Under the pieces are notes generated by a model that made no database searches, was not told the origin of the DNA, and saw only the letters and a program-made list of their open reading frames with translations. Shown one piece after another: positions 24,433 through 33,515 of a stretch of 64,000 nt of DNA; positions within the stretch are counted from its first letter, which is position 1; each line of letters begins with the position of its first letter. Source of the stretch: Ignisphaera aggregans DSM 17230. GTDB taxonomy: Archaea > Thermoproteota > Thermoprotei_A > Sulfolobales > Ignisphaeraceae. The position numbers and the translations under genes were made by a program. The stretch covers positions 1,716,501-1,780,500 of the forward strand of contig CP002098.1 of the NCBI GenBank assembly GCA_000145985.1, given 5' to 3'.

Positions 24433-26763
24433 TTAACCTCTATCAGCAACTCCGTGTGACTCTATTAACTGGCAAAGCAACCTTATGCCTCGTGGGAGTT
24501 TTTCAACTTCATCTTTACGTAGCTTATTTCCAAGGATTGTCTTCATTAGAGCTAGCTCATCACTACCGATTCCTTTGTAGCTTCCTTCGATAGCTTGTCT
24601 TGCTTTCTCTCTCGCTGATTCTATATTACCTGTGAGGTAGTCTAAGACGGCTTCTTCCCAAAAGAGGTCGCCTTTTACCATGTCCGAGAATTTGTTTCTT
24701 TTTGCTTCCTCCAGCTTGGTCTTAGCTGCCTCAAGATCTCCTTCTAGTATTGAGGTAAATATGGAGAGGGGTGAGGCCTGGGCTTTGATGGTATCCCCTA
24801 GATCGCCGGGTAGCAGGTCTGAGACTTCCTCTATTTCTTCGAGTGTCCTCTTTAAATCGTTTATTTTACCCATGTAGGCTTGAATAACGCCTATATGGAC
24901 TAATCCGACTGCGTAATTACCGAGATCATCTTTCTCTAATTCAAGCTGGGCTTCCCTTATCGAATTATCTAGTGCCCTCTCAATGTCGTTTTCATAGAAT
25001 GCCAGTATTGTATCGCTTGCAAGTATAGTTGGTTCTATTTCCTTCTTCAGTTCGGGTGGTAGCCTCTGGAATAAGGATTTTGATTCCTCTAATAGCTTTC
25101 TTCCTTCGTCCAAATTTCCGATCTTCATGAGCATGCCTGCTAGTAGAGCTGCGACTCTCGTATATAGAAACTTGTTGACTCTCAAGCTAACCAGGTGCTT
25201 TTTTATTATATCAACACCCTTTCGGAGGTCTATTTCATTAGTTGTGATTTCTACTAGTGCTTTTTCTACTGCGAGTAGAGATTCCTGTTGCGCCGTTAGA
25301 CCTTCACAGCGCTGGAGTTTCTCGAGTATGCTATGGTAGAGGTCGAAACAGCAAGTCATCCAGCTCGAACCGTGAAGAAGACGTTTCTCTATAATTGGGA
25401 TGGCATCTTTTATAAGACAGTTATCGGCCATTAGTAGAAGACCGTGCATTCTTTGCTTGATATCCGGGTGCTGGTTAAGTGCAGAAGCTATCAGTTTTAC
25501 CAAGTGCCTTAGTCTCGATGTGTTTGCAACTTTGGGGAGCCCCCCTATCATCTCTCTAACCTTAACATCTTCATCAAGTATCTCTATGAGGCCTAATCTT
25601 TCGAGCAAGTTTAAGCGCTTTAAACAAGCAGTTTGTCTTAGGGAGAGTATATTGCAAAGTATTTCGATAGGAAGTACCCCACCACCAGCTATTAACAGTT
25701 CAAGTATGAGCTTGCTGTTCTCATCTATTATCCCTCCAATTTCCGACTCATAGTATGATGCCACAACTCTGTTTATACATTCTGTTAGAGATAGTCCCGT
25801 TGACTTATACAAGTTTATTATGCCATGTATGAGGAGCGGTATCCCTCCACTTAGCTCGGTTATTCGCAAGATGTCATGCTGAGATAAATTAATGCTCAAA
25901 TCCTTTGAGAGCTTCCTCGTTAGCTCCATTGCTTCATTGAGAGGAAGTGGCTTGACCTCTATGTCCAGTACTTTTCCTTTCCAGTAAGGAAGTTCCTTCT
26001 CTTTAAACCTCGATATTATGAAAACCCTCGCAGGGTATTCGATTTTCTCAACCAGGGATAATACGTATTCCTTGACCTGCTTATTGACGTCGTGGAAGTC
26101 GTCGAATACCAGAACCATCGAATGTTCGTTTAAGAGGTTAGCAAGGGTATGGATATCGCTATTCATTATGGTCCTGGCATCGAGGTCTGTTATGGTTGAA
26201 ATGAGGAGTGCCAGCTTTAGTTTAAGTGTCTCAGCTGTGTCAGATGCAATGGGTACATACCAGTATACTGGGTCTCTCTCCCTATAGCGCTTGATGTACC
26301 AGGCAACTAGGCTCGATTTTCCAATCCCAGGGAGCCCCCATAAATGTATTATTGGGACGTTGGATGAGTGTATAGCGTATAGTTCTTCTTCCCTGCCAAC
26401 CAGTTCTTTGCATTCTGGTATCACTGTCTTCCTTAGCCTGATGATCTCCCTATATTTTTCCCCCTCCGATAATGATACTTCTAGGGCCCCTCTATCAAAC
26501 CTAATGCTGAATTCTTTTATATTTAACTCATATACTTTAACATTTTTGTCTCCAACCCTCTTCCAGAAACCCCTTACTACCCCCAATTGCTCAAGGAACT
26601 TGAGACGCCTTGAAATAGAAGATTCATCCAGATTGAGAACATTGGCGATTTCCCTGGTGTAAGAGGGTTTTATGCTTAATAACAATAGAATTTGGATATT
26701 TATTTTATTTTTTATAGAATTAATTATGATGTCAAGTCTCTCTGATTCCGACGACTGTGCCAA
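24433..26763 (-). CDS. Winged-helix STAND ATPase with TPR-like C-terminus
   Basis: This 776-residue protein has an N-terminal winged helix (about 12-80; SYTREIANVLNLDESSISRR). A STAND/NACHT-type ATPase core follows, with Walker A GLPGIGKSS (143-151), Walker B MVLVFDDFHD (216-225), sensor-like FIISRF and the GxP motif ELSGGIPLL. A second winged-helix-like segment follows, and the C-terminal half is helical, like TPR repeats. The layout is that of MalT-like signal-dependent regulators, though some STAND proteins act in phage defence. It lies downstream of two surface-protein genes on the same strand. GC appears higher than in flanking genes, suggesting transfer. Confidence 0.78.
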   Translation of the reverse strand: MAQSSESERLDIIINSIKNKINIQILLLLSIKPSYTREIANVLNLDESSISRRLKFLEQLGVVRGFWKRVGDKNVKVYELNIKEFSIRFDRGALEVSLSEGEKYREIIRLRKTVIPECKELVGREEELYAIHSSNVPIIHLWGLPGIGKSSLVAWYIKRYRERDPVYWYVPIASDTAETLKLKLALLISTITDLDARTIMNSDIHTLANLLNEHSMVLVFDDFHDVNKQVKEYVLSLVEKIEYPARVFIISRFKEKELPYWKGKVLDIEVKPLPLNEAMELTRKLSKDLSINLSQHDILRITELSGGIPLLIHGIINLYKSTGLSLTECINRVVASYYESEIGGIIDENSKLILELLIAGGGVLPIEILCNILSLRQTACLKRLNLLERLGLIEILDEDVKVREMIGGLPKVANTSRLRHLVKLIASALNQHPDIKQRMHGLLLMADNCLIKDAIPIIEKRLLHGSSWMTCCFDLYHSILEKLQRCEGLTAQQESLLAVEKALVEITTNEIDLRKGVDIIKKHLVSLRVNKFLYTRVAALLAGMLMKIGNLDEGRKLLEESKSLFQRLPPELKKEIEPTILASDTILAFYENDIERALDNSIREAQLELEKDDLGNYAVGLVHIGVIQAYMGKINDLKRTLEEIEEVSDLLPGDLGDTIKAQASPLSIFTSILEGDLEAAKTKLEEAKRNKFSDMVKGDLFWEEAVLDYLTGNIESAREKARQAIEGSYKGIGSDELALMKTILGNKLRKDEVEKLPRGIRLLCQLIESHGVADRG

Positions 26764-27037
26764 CAGCTTTAACCCCGTGAGAGTGCTGGGGGCTCAACCA
26801 CTATATATTCTAGAGAGCTATAAAAACTTTCAACTAACATACATATAAGATAAAACAAACCTTGATATCAATAGTAACGGTTTCTGTTATGGATGCTCCA
26901 TTCTCAGCCCAGTAAATATCGGCATTTCATCTTTAGGATAAACCTAGCCAATTCTTCGACACCTTGCAAAGCAGTAAAAAAAGTTTTTGAAAGGGTTAAC
27001 GCTCCTAGTTGGTCATAGCCTACGTCTCATCCACGTT

Positions 27038-27796
27038 TTATTCACTCTCGCTAGACACTGGTGGAGGAGGATTTTGTTGGCTCTCTGAGCGCTTCTTCAG
27101 AATTACTATATTTTTTCTCTTTTTCACATTAGGTACAGCCACCATTACTCCTCCAATAATCATTAGGGCTATGCCTGCATATAGCATGGTACCATTAGAC
27201 GTCCCAGGACTGACGTTGAGCTTGTAGGATACCTTCCCTTCATCCTCATCATATTTAATGTTCTCTGCTTTAGCGGGCAGGTTTACAGTCAGAGTTTCCA
27301 TGATTTTGTAGTTTTCTCCCGCACCATAGACATGTGTAAAGACAAGTGTATTTCCGTGCTGAGTAGTGAGAGTCATTTTTTCATTTGGTCTTCTACCCGG
27401 TTCTGCTATTTCAAACTCCCACAAACCGTTGCCCTTGTATACTGCGGCTCCCAGCAAAGTATATGTCATTGTTAGCTTGTTATTAACTTCATCGAGGTTT
27501 ATGCTGAGATTTTCTATTTGTTCAGGAGTAGCCCTCGGTCTTAGCTCTCTCACGAAAGTTGATATTGGATTATAGACTTGCTTAAACACTACGAACGCTT
27601 GAGCACTGAACTTTATCTCCTCTCTCACATACGCTATGCCATTGTCTGACACATTTACGGTCATCATACCCTCTATTTCAAATACTGTGGGGGGCTGCAT
27701 CTGCGCGTAGGAGACAACACTAACAAGAGCTACAAACAGCAATATTATAGGTAATGCTATTCCCAAAACTTTCTTACACTTGAACATATCGCTCAC
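27038..27796 (-). CDS. Secreted, C-terminally anchored protein of unknown function
   Basis: This 252-residue protein has an N-terminal signal segment (about residues 9-32, ending VVSYAQ), an extracellular beta-rich body (FEIEGMMTVNVSDNGIAYV onward), and a C-terminal membrane helix (MLYAGIALMIIGGVMVAVP) followed by a basic stretch and a PPPP-containing tail. I recognise no enzyme domain. It starts three bases after the end of the transglutaminase-like gene, so the two are almost certainly one operon and probably work together at the cell surface. An alternative view is that it stores or presents a substrate for that enzyme. Confidence 0.65.
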   Translation of the reverse strand: MSDMFKCKKVLGIALPIILLFVALVSVVSYAQMQPPTVFEIEGMMTVNVSDNGIAYVREEIKFSAQAFVVFKQVYNPISTFVRELRPRATPEQIENLSINLDEVNNKLTMTYTLLGAAVYKGNGLWEFEIAEPGRRPNEKMTLTTQHGNTLVFTHVYGAGENYKIMETLTVNLPAKAENIKYDEDEGKVSYKLNVSPGTSNGTMLYAGIALMIIGGVMVAVPNVKKRKNIVILKKRSESQQNPPPPVSSESE

Positions 27797-27799
27797 CCC

Positions 27800-29539
27800 T
27801 CAACCCCCTATTTGAAATGTTTGAACAATTTGATCCATAGCAACTATCGTATCCTGGCTAACAGCTACTTGACTAATAATGTAGATTACTGCTAAACCAT
27901 ACCCTTGCACATTCGTGTAGCGTGCTACTGCCATGTCTCCTGTACCAAGTTTATATATAACGACCTCTGCTGGAATATTTCCTAGGGCACCATTGGGATT
28001 ATCTGTTGTCACTTGATATCCATTGAAGTATTCGTTGAAGACCGACTCCATGCCGGATCTTATATTGTTACCGGTGAGACTTTGACTCCATATTATTGCT
28101 ATTAAGACCGTATCATCCGGACTGTACACGTCTACCTCATAACCATTTTCATAAGCCAGCTCCTCAGCCTCCCAGTCCACGGGTACGCTGATAGACCAAG
28201 GTAGATCGCCATAGGGATTCACAATCTTTTTCATGTTGGCTGGGGGCTGTGGCTGGGGTTGGGGTTGTGGCTGCGGTGGTTGAGGTTGAGGTGGCTGAGG
28301 CTGCGGTTGAGGTTGCGGCTGGGGTTGGGGCTGAGGCTGTGGAGCTGCTCCTCCCTCTTGTCCTCCGCCTGGTACTTGTCCTTCCCCTGCTCCTCCTCCA
28401 ATGCCAGGCATAGCGTATCCCCACTGTTCTAAAACGTTAGGTGGTACTTCCGGTAGTTCAGGTGGTACTATTCCAGATGTTTGTGCTTCAACAACATCTA
28501 ATATGACGTGTGGGCCTTGGAAAGCTTCTTGAACTACTCTGAAACCCGTTTCAACAGCTTGCTGGAAACTGACCTTATCTCCTAGAGTGGTGCTCTCGAT
28601 TGGCAGGAGTTGCCCACTTGGGAGCACTATTATGGGTATCGCGTGTCCTGGCATGAGAACTATGTAAGCTTTTAAGTTTTGACTCATTGCCACAGCAGCG
28701 AGGAGTATTGAGGTGTCTATGCATGTACCACTCCTATCCCGGATCACGTCTCTAGGGTATTTAATCCATTGAGAATCTTTACCTGACCAGAATGCATCGG
28801 ATTCTGTTTGGTATGTAATCCCGTTATATACGCTGAAGATCCACACTGCTTCAAGGAATGCGAGCGCCTCTCGATCGTTTAATGCCGCACCTGCACCTGC
28901 ACCTGTTAGCTTATTCGCCATAGCCGCATATCTTTCTACCACTGGGTCTTTCGGTGTGACCCACGCGGCTAATAGTTGATAGTTGCTGACTAAATCTTGA
29001 AAGCTCCCAGTGTTCTCTTCCGGCGGTAGACCCGAGAATATGAAATCGCGGCTTCCAAGTATGTTTATAGGTTTTGTTTTTGTTTCAGTAACTGGTTCGC
29101 CGTCTGATTTCGTCTTGTATTCTATTTTTACATAGAGTTTTCCTGGTGTAGCGGTCTGAAGGTTTGGCGGTTGTAAGAGTATGGGATAGTATAGGTCTAC
29201 TATTGCTCCACCTGGAGGAATTAGCTTATATTCCTTTGGTTCACTCCAGTCTGTTAGACCTTCGATTTTATAAGTTATTTTAACATCGTATAATGGGCCT
29301 GTTCCACTGTTTTTAATGACTGTTTTAGCTACCCAGTACCCTAGGCTTGGATTCCCATAAACTTTGTAAACCGCTGTCATGAAACTATCTATACTATATA
29401 CTTTAGCCTCCAACCGTCCTTCTCCCCCTCCTCCAGCCATGGTTGGCAGTGCTACTGGTAATGCTACCAGAACTATTCCTAATATGAGAATTACTATTCC
29501 TATAATTGAAAATATTTTAACACTCTTCTCTCTAGGCAA
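27800..29539 (-). CDS. Surface transglutaminase-like protein with Pro-Gln linker
   Basis: The 579-residue product has an N-terminal anchor helix (about 9-34) and a CARDB/Ig-like beta region (about 45-165). A transglutaminase-like domain follows with candidate triad C273 (RSGTCIDTS), H299 (MPGHAIP) and an acidic residue near E315 (LLPIEST). A low-complexity (PQ)n linker occupies about residues 394-435, and a C-terminal domain (SISVPVDWEAEEL) resembles lipoprotein or PsbP-like surface domains. Such domains are cysteine peptidases or cross-linkers. The active site faces outward if the N-terminus is an anchor. GC is higher than in flanking genes. Confidence 0.72.
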   Translation of the reverse strand: MPREKSVKIFSIIGIVILILGIVLVALPVALPTMAGGGGEGRLEAKVYSIDSFMTAVYKVYGNPSLGYWVAKTVIKNSGTGPLYDVKITYKIEGLTDWSEPKEYKLIPPGGAIVDLYYPILLQPPNLQTATPGKLYVKIEYKTKSDGEPVTETKTKPINILGSRDFIFSGLPPEENTGSFQDLVSNYQLLAAWVTPKDPVVERYAAMANKLTGAGAGAALNDREALAFLEAVWIFSVYNGITYQTESDAFWSGKDSQWIKYPRDVIRDRSGTCIDTSILLAAVAMSQNLKAYIVLMPGHAIPIIVLPSGQLLPIESTTLGDKVSFQQAVETGFRVVQEAFQGPHVILDVVEAQTSGIVPPELPEVPPNVLEQWGYAMPGIGGGAGEGQVPGGGQEGGAAPQPQPQPQPQPQPQPQPPQPQPPQPQPQPQPQPPANMKKIVNPYGDLPWSISVPVDWEAEELAYENGYEVDVYSPDDTVLIAIIWSQSLTGNNIRSGMESVFNEYFNGYQVTTDNPNGALGNIPAEVVIYKLGTGDMAVARYTNVQGYGLAVIYIISQVAVSQDTIVAMDQIVQTFQIGG

Positions 29540-30044
29540 ATCCCATTCACCTAGCCACCTTGGAATACTTCGGTTGACAGAAGAGGTATTGTTGAAGAGG
29601 TATTTAAAGATTTGGTTTGATGTTTAATGTCAAACCCGGTTGCAATGATTCAGTATTAGTATAGGTATAAAATTGTTAATTTCTTGAAAAAGATTATTTT
29701 CTAAGAACTCTTTGAGCAGATTTAACCATATCCAAAAACAACTATAGGATAACACTACAATTTCCTTTCGCAAGCTTTAGCTTCTTCCTAACAATTATGC
29801 GGTTAAAGGATTTGTTTACCAACAATAATCTCCAGCCAGTCTTTGAGAGTGGCTGATAGAATATGTGGGATATAGTCTGGCTGGAATCATCATACTGTTC
29901 TACTCCCTTACACTCTCCATTATTCAAGTCTAGGATGAATCTCTGTTAGCACCTTCCTCAGATTCTACTCTAAAAAGAATATGCCACATCCATCCCTTAC
30001 CAGCACACCGATAAAATCCCTAAGCCTCCCCCAAACACTTCTCA
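29540..30044. other. Intergenic stretch within the island
   Basis: About 500 bases lie between the transglutaminase-like gene and the antitoxin relic. A 61-codon minus-strand frame at 29742-29927 has no recognisable family and no clear ribosome binding site. The bases next to 29540 should contain the promoter of the surface-protein operon. I see no other structure. Confidence 0.4.
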
Positions 30045-30161
30045 TTATCCTAATCCTAACCTCCTTCCCTTCCTGAGACCTACAGGCTCTAGCGGCTTTA
30101 GCACACCTTTTTCATACCTCACTCCCACAGCTTTGGATAGCCCTTGCACCCATAACAGCAT
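30045..30161 (-). pseudogene. Relic of an AF2212-like antitoxin (VapB type)
   Basis: A 38-codon frame reads LSKAVGVRYEKGVLKPLEP and then runs into a changed, Arg/Gly-rich end and a stop. The intact antitoxin at 31605-31841 reads LSKAVRVRYEKGVLKPLEP at the same position and is twice as long. DNA similarity continues past the 5' end of both genes up to a tRNA 3'-half-like sequence. This is therefore a truncated duplicate. No matching toxin remains next to it. Confidence 0.75.
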
Positions 30162-30295
30162 ATAGCTTCACGAGACAATCGGTCTTTTCTATAAGCAGTG
30201 TCTCCAGAATATCACCAATGGTATATCGAAGGATAATCATTCTTGAGAAATATTTCCGGTTAATTGTCTCTGTCGGAAACATGGTCTATTTTTTC

Positions 30296-30345
30296 CTGGC
30301 CTTCTAAGCCAATGGTCTGGGGTTCGAATCCCCTCGGGTCCACCA
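30296..30345 (+). pseudogene. tRNA-Arg(UCU)-like 3' half, possible attachment-site remnant
   Basis: The sequence has an anticodon arm CTGGC-CTTCTAA-GCCAA (anticodon TCT), a T arm GGGG-TTCGAAT-CCCC, 3' acceptor strand CGGGTCC, A73 and CCA. No 5' half (expected GGACCCG) precedes it. Three-prime tRNA halves commonly mark integration of archaeal plasmids and viruses. It differs from the intact tRNA-Arg(UCG) at 24108, so the donor tRNA gene lies elsewhere. Confidence 0.65.
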
Positions 30346-30473
30346 CACCTCAACAATCCCAAGTAGTAGTATTTACTCATTATAGAGTATGGGGTTATAA
30401 AATAATGACATACTAGAGATAATACGCTATGTTTATAAAACGCATCCTATTGATATGGAATCCACACCTAGTT

Positions 30474-31137
30474 TTAATGTAAATGGTAGCTCCTATATGG
30501 GTGGCAAGACCCGTATAATTCCCCTAGATTAAATCCTGTGTGAGTAACTATGGCTAGCAGAAGAGATCCTATTTGCCTGTGTAGATATCCAGCTATTACA
30601 TCCATAGAGAATGTTGCAACTAAGATGAAGGTTTGCTGAGTTATCGACATACTATAGAAAGACAACATATGCATAAACAAGAAGAGTGCAGCCAATACGA
30701 TTATTGTGAGCCATGAATTTACACCCTGTCTAAGCATGTACCTGAGAAGAAGTCCCTAAATAATGTTTCCTCACATGCAGGGGTAGAGCAATAAGGAAGT
30801 ACTGGATAGGGTTCTGCTCTATTCCTGGTATAGGTGACTTGAACTACTCCAAATTAGTTATGTAGAGCTTTGCATATGCTAGCAAGGATGCTATGTGGAT
30901 AGCCGCCATGAATACTATAAACAACGAGTCCGACTGCATGCGAACCTTAGGTATACTCTTCTCGCAAAACATACCTTACGAAAACCAATGACAACAAAAT
31001 GAAGAGCTGCTACATAACTACAGTACTTGTTAAAGACGCATTAGTCACAGAGGCGAGTGCCATAAAAGTTAAGGCACTCAAAGCAAAGACAGTAAATAAC
31101 ATCAGGACACCTTTAATAATGTAGAGGGCTTCATGAC
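30474..31137 (-). pseudogene. Broken CPBP (CAAX/Abi) intramembrane protease
   Basis: All three active-site motifs of the CPBP family are still readable, but in different frames. EETLFR (30755-30772) is in one frame. FLFMH (FxxxH) and THTGFN (HxxxN) are in the 87-codon frame at 30474-30737. Near 30740 a one-base loss separates RDFF from the following RYMLRQG-like sequence. Further upstream, hydrophobic segments such as FTVFALSALTF are interrupted by stops. The gene is non-functional. In bacteria and archaea such proteases act in bacteriocin immunity or abortive infection. Confidence 0.7.
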
Positions 31138-31218
31138 GGGTCTATTCATTTTATGGGATAACTTTGAGCCATGGTACTCTCTTAAAGTCCTCGTCGAAGG
31201 TGAGAATAGTGTTTATAC

Positions 31219-31608
31219 CTAGTATTTACACGTTAGAGCTGTGATCGCATCTCTGGGTGCTAGTTTATAGTCGTTCATTGTGTTAATTATTTGGCTTGGT
31301 TGTGCCTCGAAATCTGCTACTACTTTTACATGTAATTCTTCTAGCAACGAGACAAACTTATCTAGACTTTCTTTTGCGAAGGCTATACCTTTACTTCTAA
31401 CGAGTCTTCTTAGGTCATAAGCTCTCCTTATATTGTACTTACTCATTGCCTCCCTCCTTATAATGAAGTGAAGCACTTCATCCACAACTCCGATACTAGT
31501 TGCTAAAAGCAAATATTTGTCTAGGAGCTCCTCTGCCTCAGAGGCTCGACCACCCTCATAAAGTAGTTGAATGAACATGTTAGAGTCTACAAAGACATAT
31601 TCTCTCAT
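31219..31608 (-). CDS. PIN-domain toxin VapC-like
   Basis: This PIN-domain ribonuclease toxin begins MREYVFVDSNMFIQLL, where the Asp of VDSN is the first metal ligand. Acidic positions continue in VVDEVLHF and in the late APRDAITALT. I start it at 31608, where ATG overlaps the antitoxin stop as ATGA. The Met at 31620 is an alternative. About 129 residues is normal for the family. Translational coupling with the upstream antitoxin gene supports a type II toxin-antitoxin pair. The RNA target is unknown. Confidence 0.85.
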   Translation of the reverse strand: MREYVFVDSNMFIQLLYEGGRASEAEELLDKYLLLATSIGVVDEVLHFIIRREAMSKYNIRRAYDLRRLVRSKGIAFAKESLDKFVSLLEELHVKVVADFEAQPSQIINTMNDYKLAPRDAITALTCKY

Positions 31609-31841
31609 AATGGCTCCCACTCTGCCTCGGCCAGCAGCTCCTCTATCTCCTCCTCGGTAGCCTTACCTAATATACCACGATATTTTCTAAGAATTCTTCT
31701 CCTCTCCTCACCGATTGGGATAAGTACAGCAATCCTCTCTTCACCCTCTTGGAGGTCGACAGGCTCTAGAGGTTTAAGCACACCCTTCTCATATCTCACT
31801 CTTACAGCTTTAGACAACTCTCCTACACCTGTATCAAGCAT
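31605..31841 (-). CDS. AF2212-like antitoxin (VapB type)
   Basis: The short protein reads KAVRVRYEKGVLKPLEPVDL followed by EGEERIAVLIP, which is the signature of the archaeal AF2212/DUF104 antitoxin family. The C-terminal half is acidic and helical (TEEEIEELLAEAEW), as expected for toxin binding. An internal TTG at 31817 (giving SKAVRVRYE directly) is an alternative start and fits family length. It overlaps vapC by ATGA. A truncated duplicate lies at 30045-30161. Confidence 0.83.
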   Translation of the reverse strand: MLDTGVGELSKAVRVRYEKGVLKPLEPVDLQEGEERIAVLIPIGEERRRILRKYRGILGKATEEEIEELLAEAEWEPL

Positions 31842-31970
31842 AGCTCCACAAGCTAATTAGTCTTTCCCTACAAGGTGTTTCCAGACCATCATAGTAGATT
31901 TCATAGCCGATAATCATTCTTGAGGGGGTGTTTCCAGTTTATGGTTTCCATCGGAAACACAACTTTTATA

Positions 31971-32023
31971 TCCTCGGCCTTCAGAGTCTGGGGTCTGAGG
32001 TTCGAACCCCATAGGTCTGTCAC
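31971..32023 (+). repeat. Degenerate tRNA 3'-half-like copy, paired with the one at 30296
   Basis: TCCTCGGCCTTCAGAG and GAGGTTCGAACCCC recall an anticodon arm and T arm, but the acceptor part is decayed and CCA is lost. The sequence before it, including TCGGAAACA, matches the region before the better-preserved half at 30296. Each copy lies beyond the 5' end of an antitoxin gene or relic, so this is the second member of a duplicated unit of roughly 300 bases. Confidence 0.55.
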
Positions 32024-32621
32024 AAACTCTTCAAATAATTGTTTTATGATGAACATAGAATTTTTGTAGTCTTCACTTAGTGCCAGGGTTTATATATGGG
32101 TAGGAATAGAACATTGTATACTTGGTGTTGAACATATGCTTGAAGTTCTTCGTAGTCTGGGGCTTTGGAATGACATCTTCTGAAGCAGTTAGAGGGTGTG
32201 AGGATGAGAGTAGTTTGTTGATGAGAAGAACATTAGAGGTGTTAGAGTAAAAACTCTTAATAAAGACTCAACACTTCAGTTTGTGGAACTGTGAGGTGTA
32301 TATATCGCTTTGTTTGAGAACGAATTGTAGAACTCCATTATGATAATATTATGTAGCTTCTAGCAGATTAGTAAGTGGTATGTATAATTATGACTCATAT
32401 ATGGATAGATATATAGCTGAAGGATCTGTTGAGGATTCATCATTCACGTGATAAAGCTTCGTGGAATGTGGATGAGGCTAATGATTCCATACCTATGGTC
32501 AGCCAGACCACAGGTATTCTTAGTGCGGCCCAGAAACACTTCGGTAGGTATATGGGTTAGAGGGTATAAAGAGTATTTAAGCTAAACAGTTTACCTATTA
32601 TAGAGATAGGCTGTAGATCAT
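32024..32621. other. Intergenic stretch with a possible 43-codon ORF
   Basis: Nearly 600 bases lie between the VapBC region and the first HepT gene. A plus-strand frame from TTG 32429 to TAG 32558 reads RIHHSRDKASWNVDEAN and ends FGRYMG. It may be a gene fragment, but I recognise no family. Interrupted coding-like stretches around 32100-32260 also suggest decay. Confidence 0.3.
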
Positions 32622-33044
32622 ATGGATAGGGATAGAATTGCAAGGCTTTTGGAAGAGATTAGGGGGTCTCTCAAAGTGGTTGAGGAGATCGCCTCGTATG
32701 ATCTGAACAAGTTTTTAGCTGATGTTAGAAATAGATATACATTACGTCTCAGTATAGTGGAGATTACTGAAGCAGCTACATCAATAGGATTGCACATACT
32801 TCGTGAATACTTCAATGAAGGTGCTGAAGGATATATCAATGTGTTTAGAGCGTTATTGGGGCACGGGGTGCTGTCAAGTGATGTTGGTGAGGGGATGATT
32901 AGATTGGTTAGGCTGAGGAATCTTATTATACATAGGTACTGGGAAGTTGATGATATAAGGATGTATAGGGAGGTCAAGGAGGAAGGTATTAAATTGATAA
33001 AGAGGTTTATTGAGGAGGTTGAAAGGTATGTCTCTAGAGCTTGA
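32622..33044 (+). CDS. HEPN toxin HepT (DUF86-like)
   Basis: This 140-residue helical HEPN protein has the RNase motif RNLIIHRY (Rx4HxY) near residues 107-114. In HepT/MntA systems this toxin cleaves RNA and is silenced when the antitoxin AMPylates the Tyr of this motif. The next gene, a minimal nucleotidyltransferase, overlaps its end by 17 bases and is the cognate antitoxin. The length and motif are complete, so it should be active. A second, inverted module follows. Confidence 0.85.
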   Translation: MDRDRIARLLEEIRGSLKVVEEIASYDLNKFLADVRNRYTLRLSIVEITEAATSIGLHILREYFNEGAEGYINVFRALLGHGVLSSDVGEGMIRLVRLRNLIIHRYWEVDDIRMYREVKEEGIKLIKRFIEEVERYVSRA

Positions 33045-33453
33045 AGAGAGAGAACGCTTCAGATTCTTCAGACTGAGCCCTCGGGAGAAAGAGAAGCTCG
33101 TAGAGAAGCTTAGAGACGAGCTCGGCAAGCGCAGAGAAGTTGTGTTGGCCGTAGTCTTCGGATCCTTCTTGAAGGACTATCCATTCAGGGATATAGATGT
33201 AGCTATATACGCTGTGCCTCTGGAGGACTCCTTGGACTATAAGCTAAGGCTTGAAGATGAGCTTGAGAAGGTGATTGGCTACCCCATTGATATTGCAGTA
33301 CTCAACGAAGCTCCTCCATGGTTTGTGAAGAAGGTGCTAGAGGAGGGGAGACCAATAGTTGAGAAGCAGCCATTGCTGTTAGAGAAGCTATATCTGAAGG
33401 CAGTAGACGAAGAGCAAGTATTTAGTAAGAGGATGGTCCAAGGAGACCAGTAG
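33028..33453 (+). CDS. MntA-like nucleotidyltransferase antitoxin
   Basis: This minimal nucleotidyltransferase has VVFGSFLKDYPFRDIDVAIY, giving the GSx8DxD active site. MntA proteins AMPylate the partner HepT. I start it at ATG 33028, because GAGGAGGT at 33012-33019 lies eight bases ahead; an upstream TTG at 33010 is rejected. The start lies within the hepT coding end, so translation is coupled. The C-terminal tail after residue ~115 is charged and not conserved in the second copy. Confidence 0.83.
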   Translation: MSLELEERERFRFFRLSPREKEKLVEKLRDELGKRREVVLAVVFGSFLKDYPFRDIDVAIYAVPLEDSLDYKLRLEDELEKVIGYPIDIAVLNEAPPWFVKKVLEEGRPIVEKQPLLLEKLYLKAVDEEQVFSKRMVQGDQ

Positions 33454-33515
33454 AGTATTTAGAGTATATGTCTTGTATACTTTGACTCCTGCCTCACCTC
33501 CACATATCTTCCATC

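Noticed and set aside
24433-26763. Calling the STAND ATPase an Avs-type antiviral protein
   Set aside because: It has an N-terminal winged helix rather than an effector domain, so a MalT-like regulator fits at least as well.
28164-28424. A Thr/Ser/Ala-rich frame
   Set aside because: It is a shifted frame of the Pro-Gln repeat region of the transglutaminase-like gene.
30296-30345. A functional tRNA-Arg(UCU)
   Set aside because: No 5' half or D arm precedes the anticodon arm, so it cannot fold as a tRNA.
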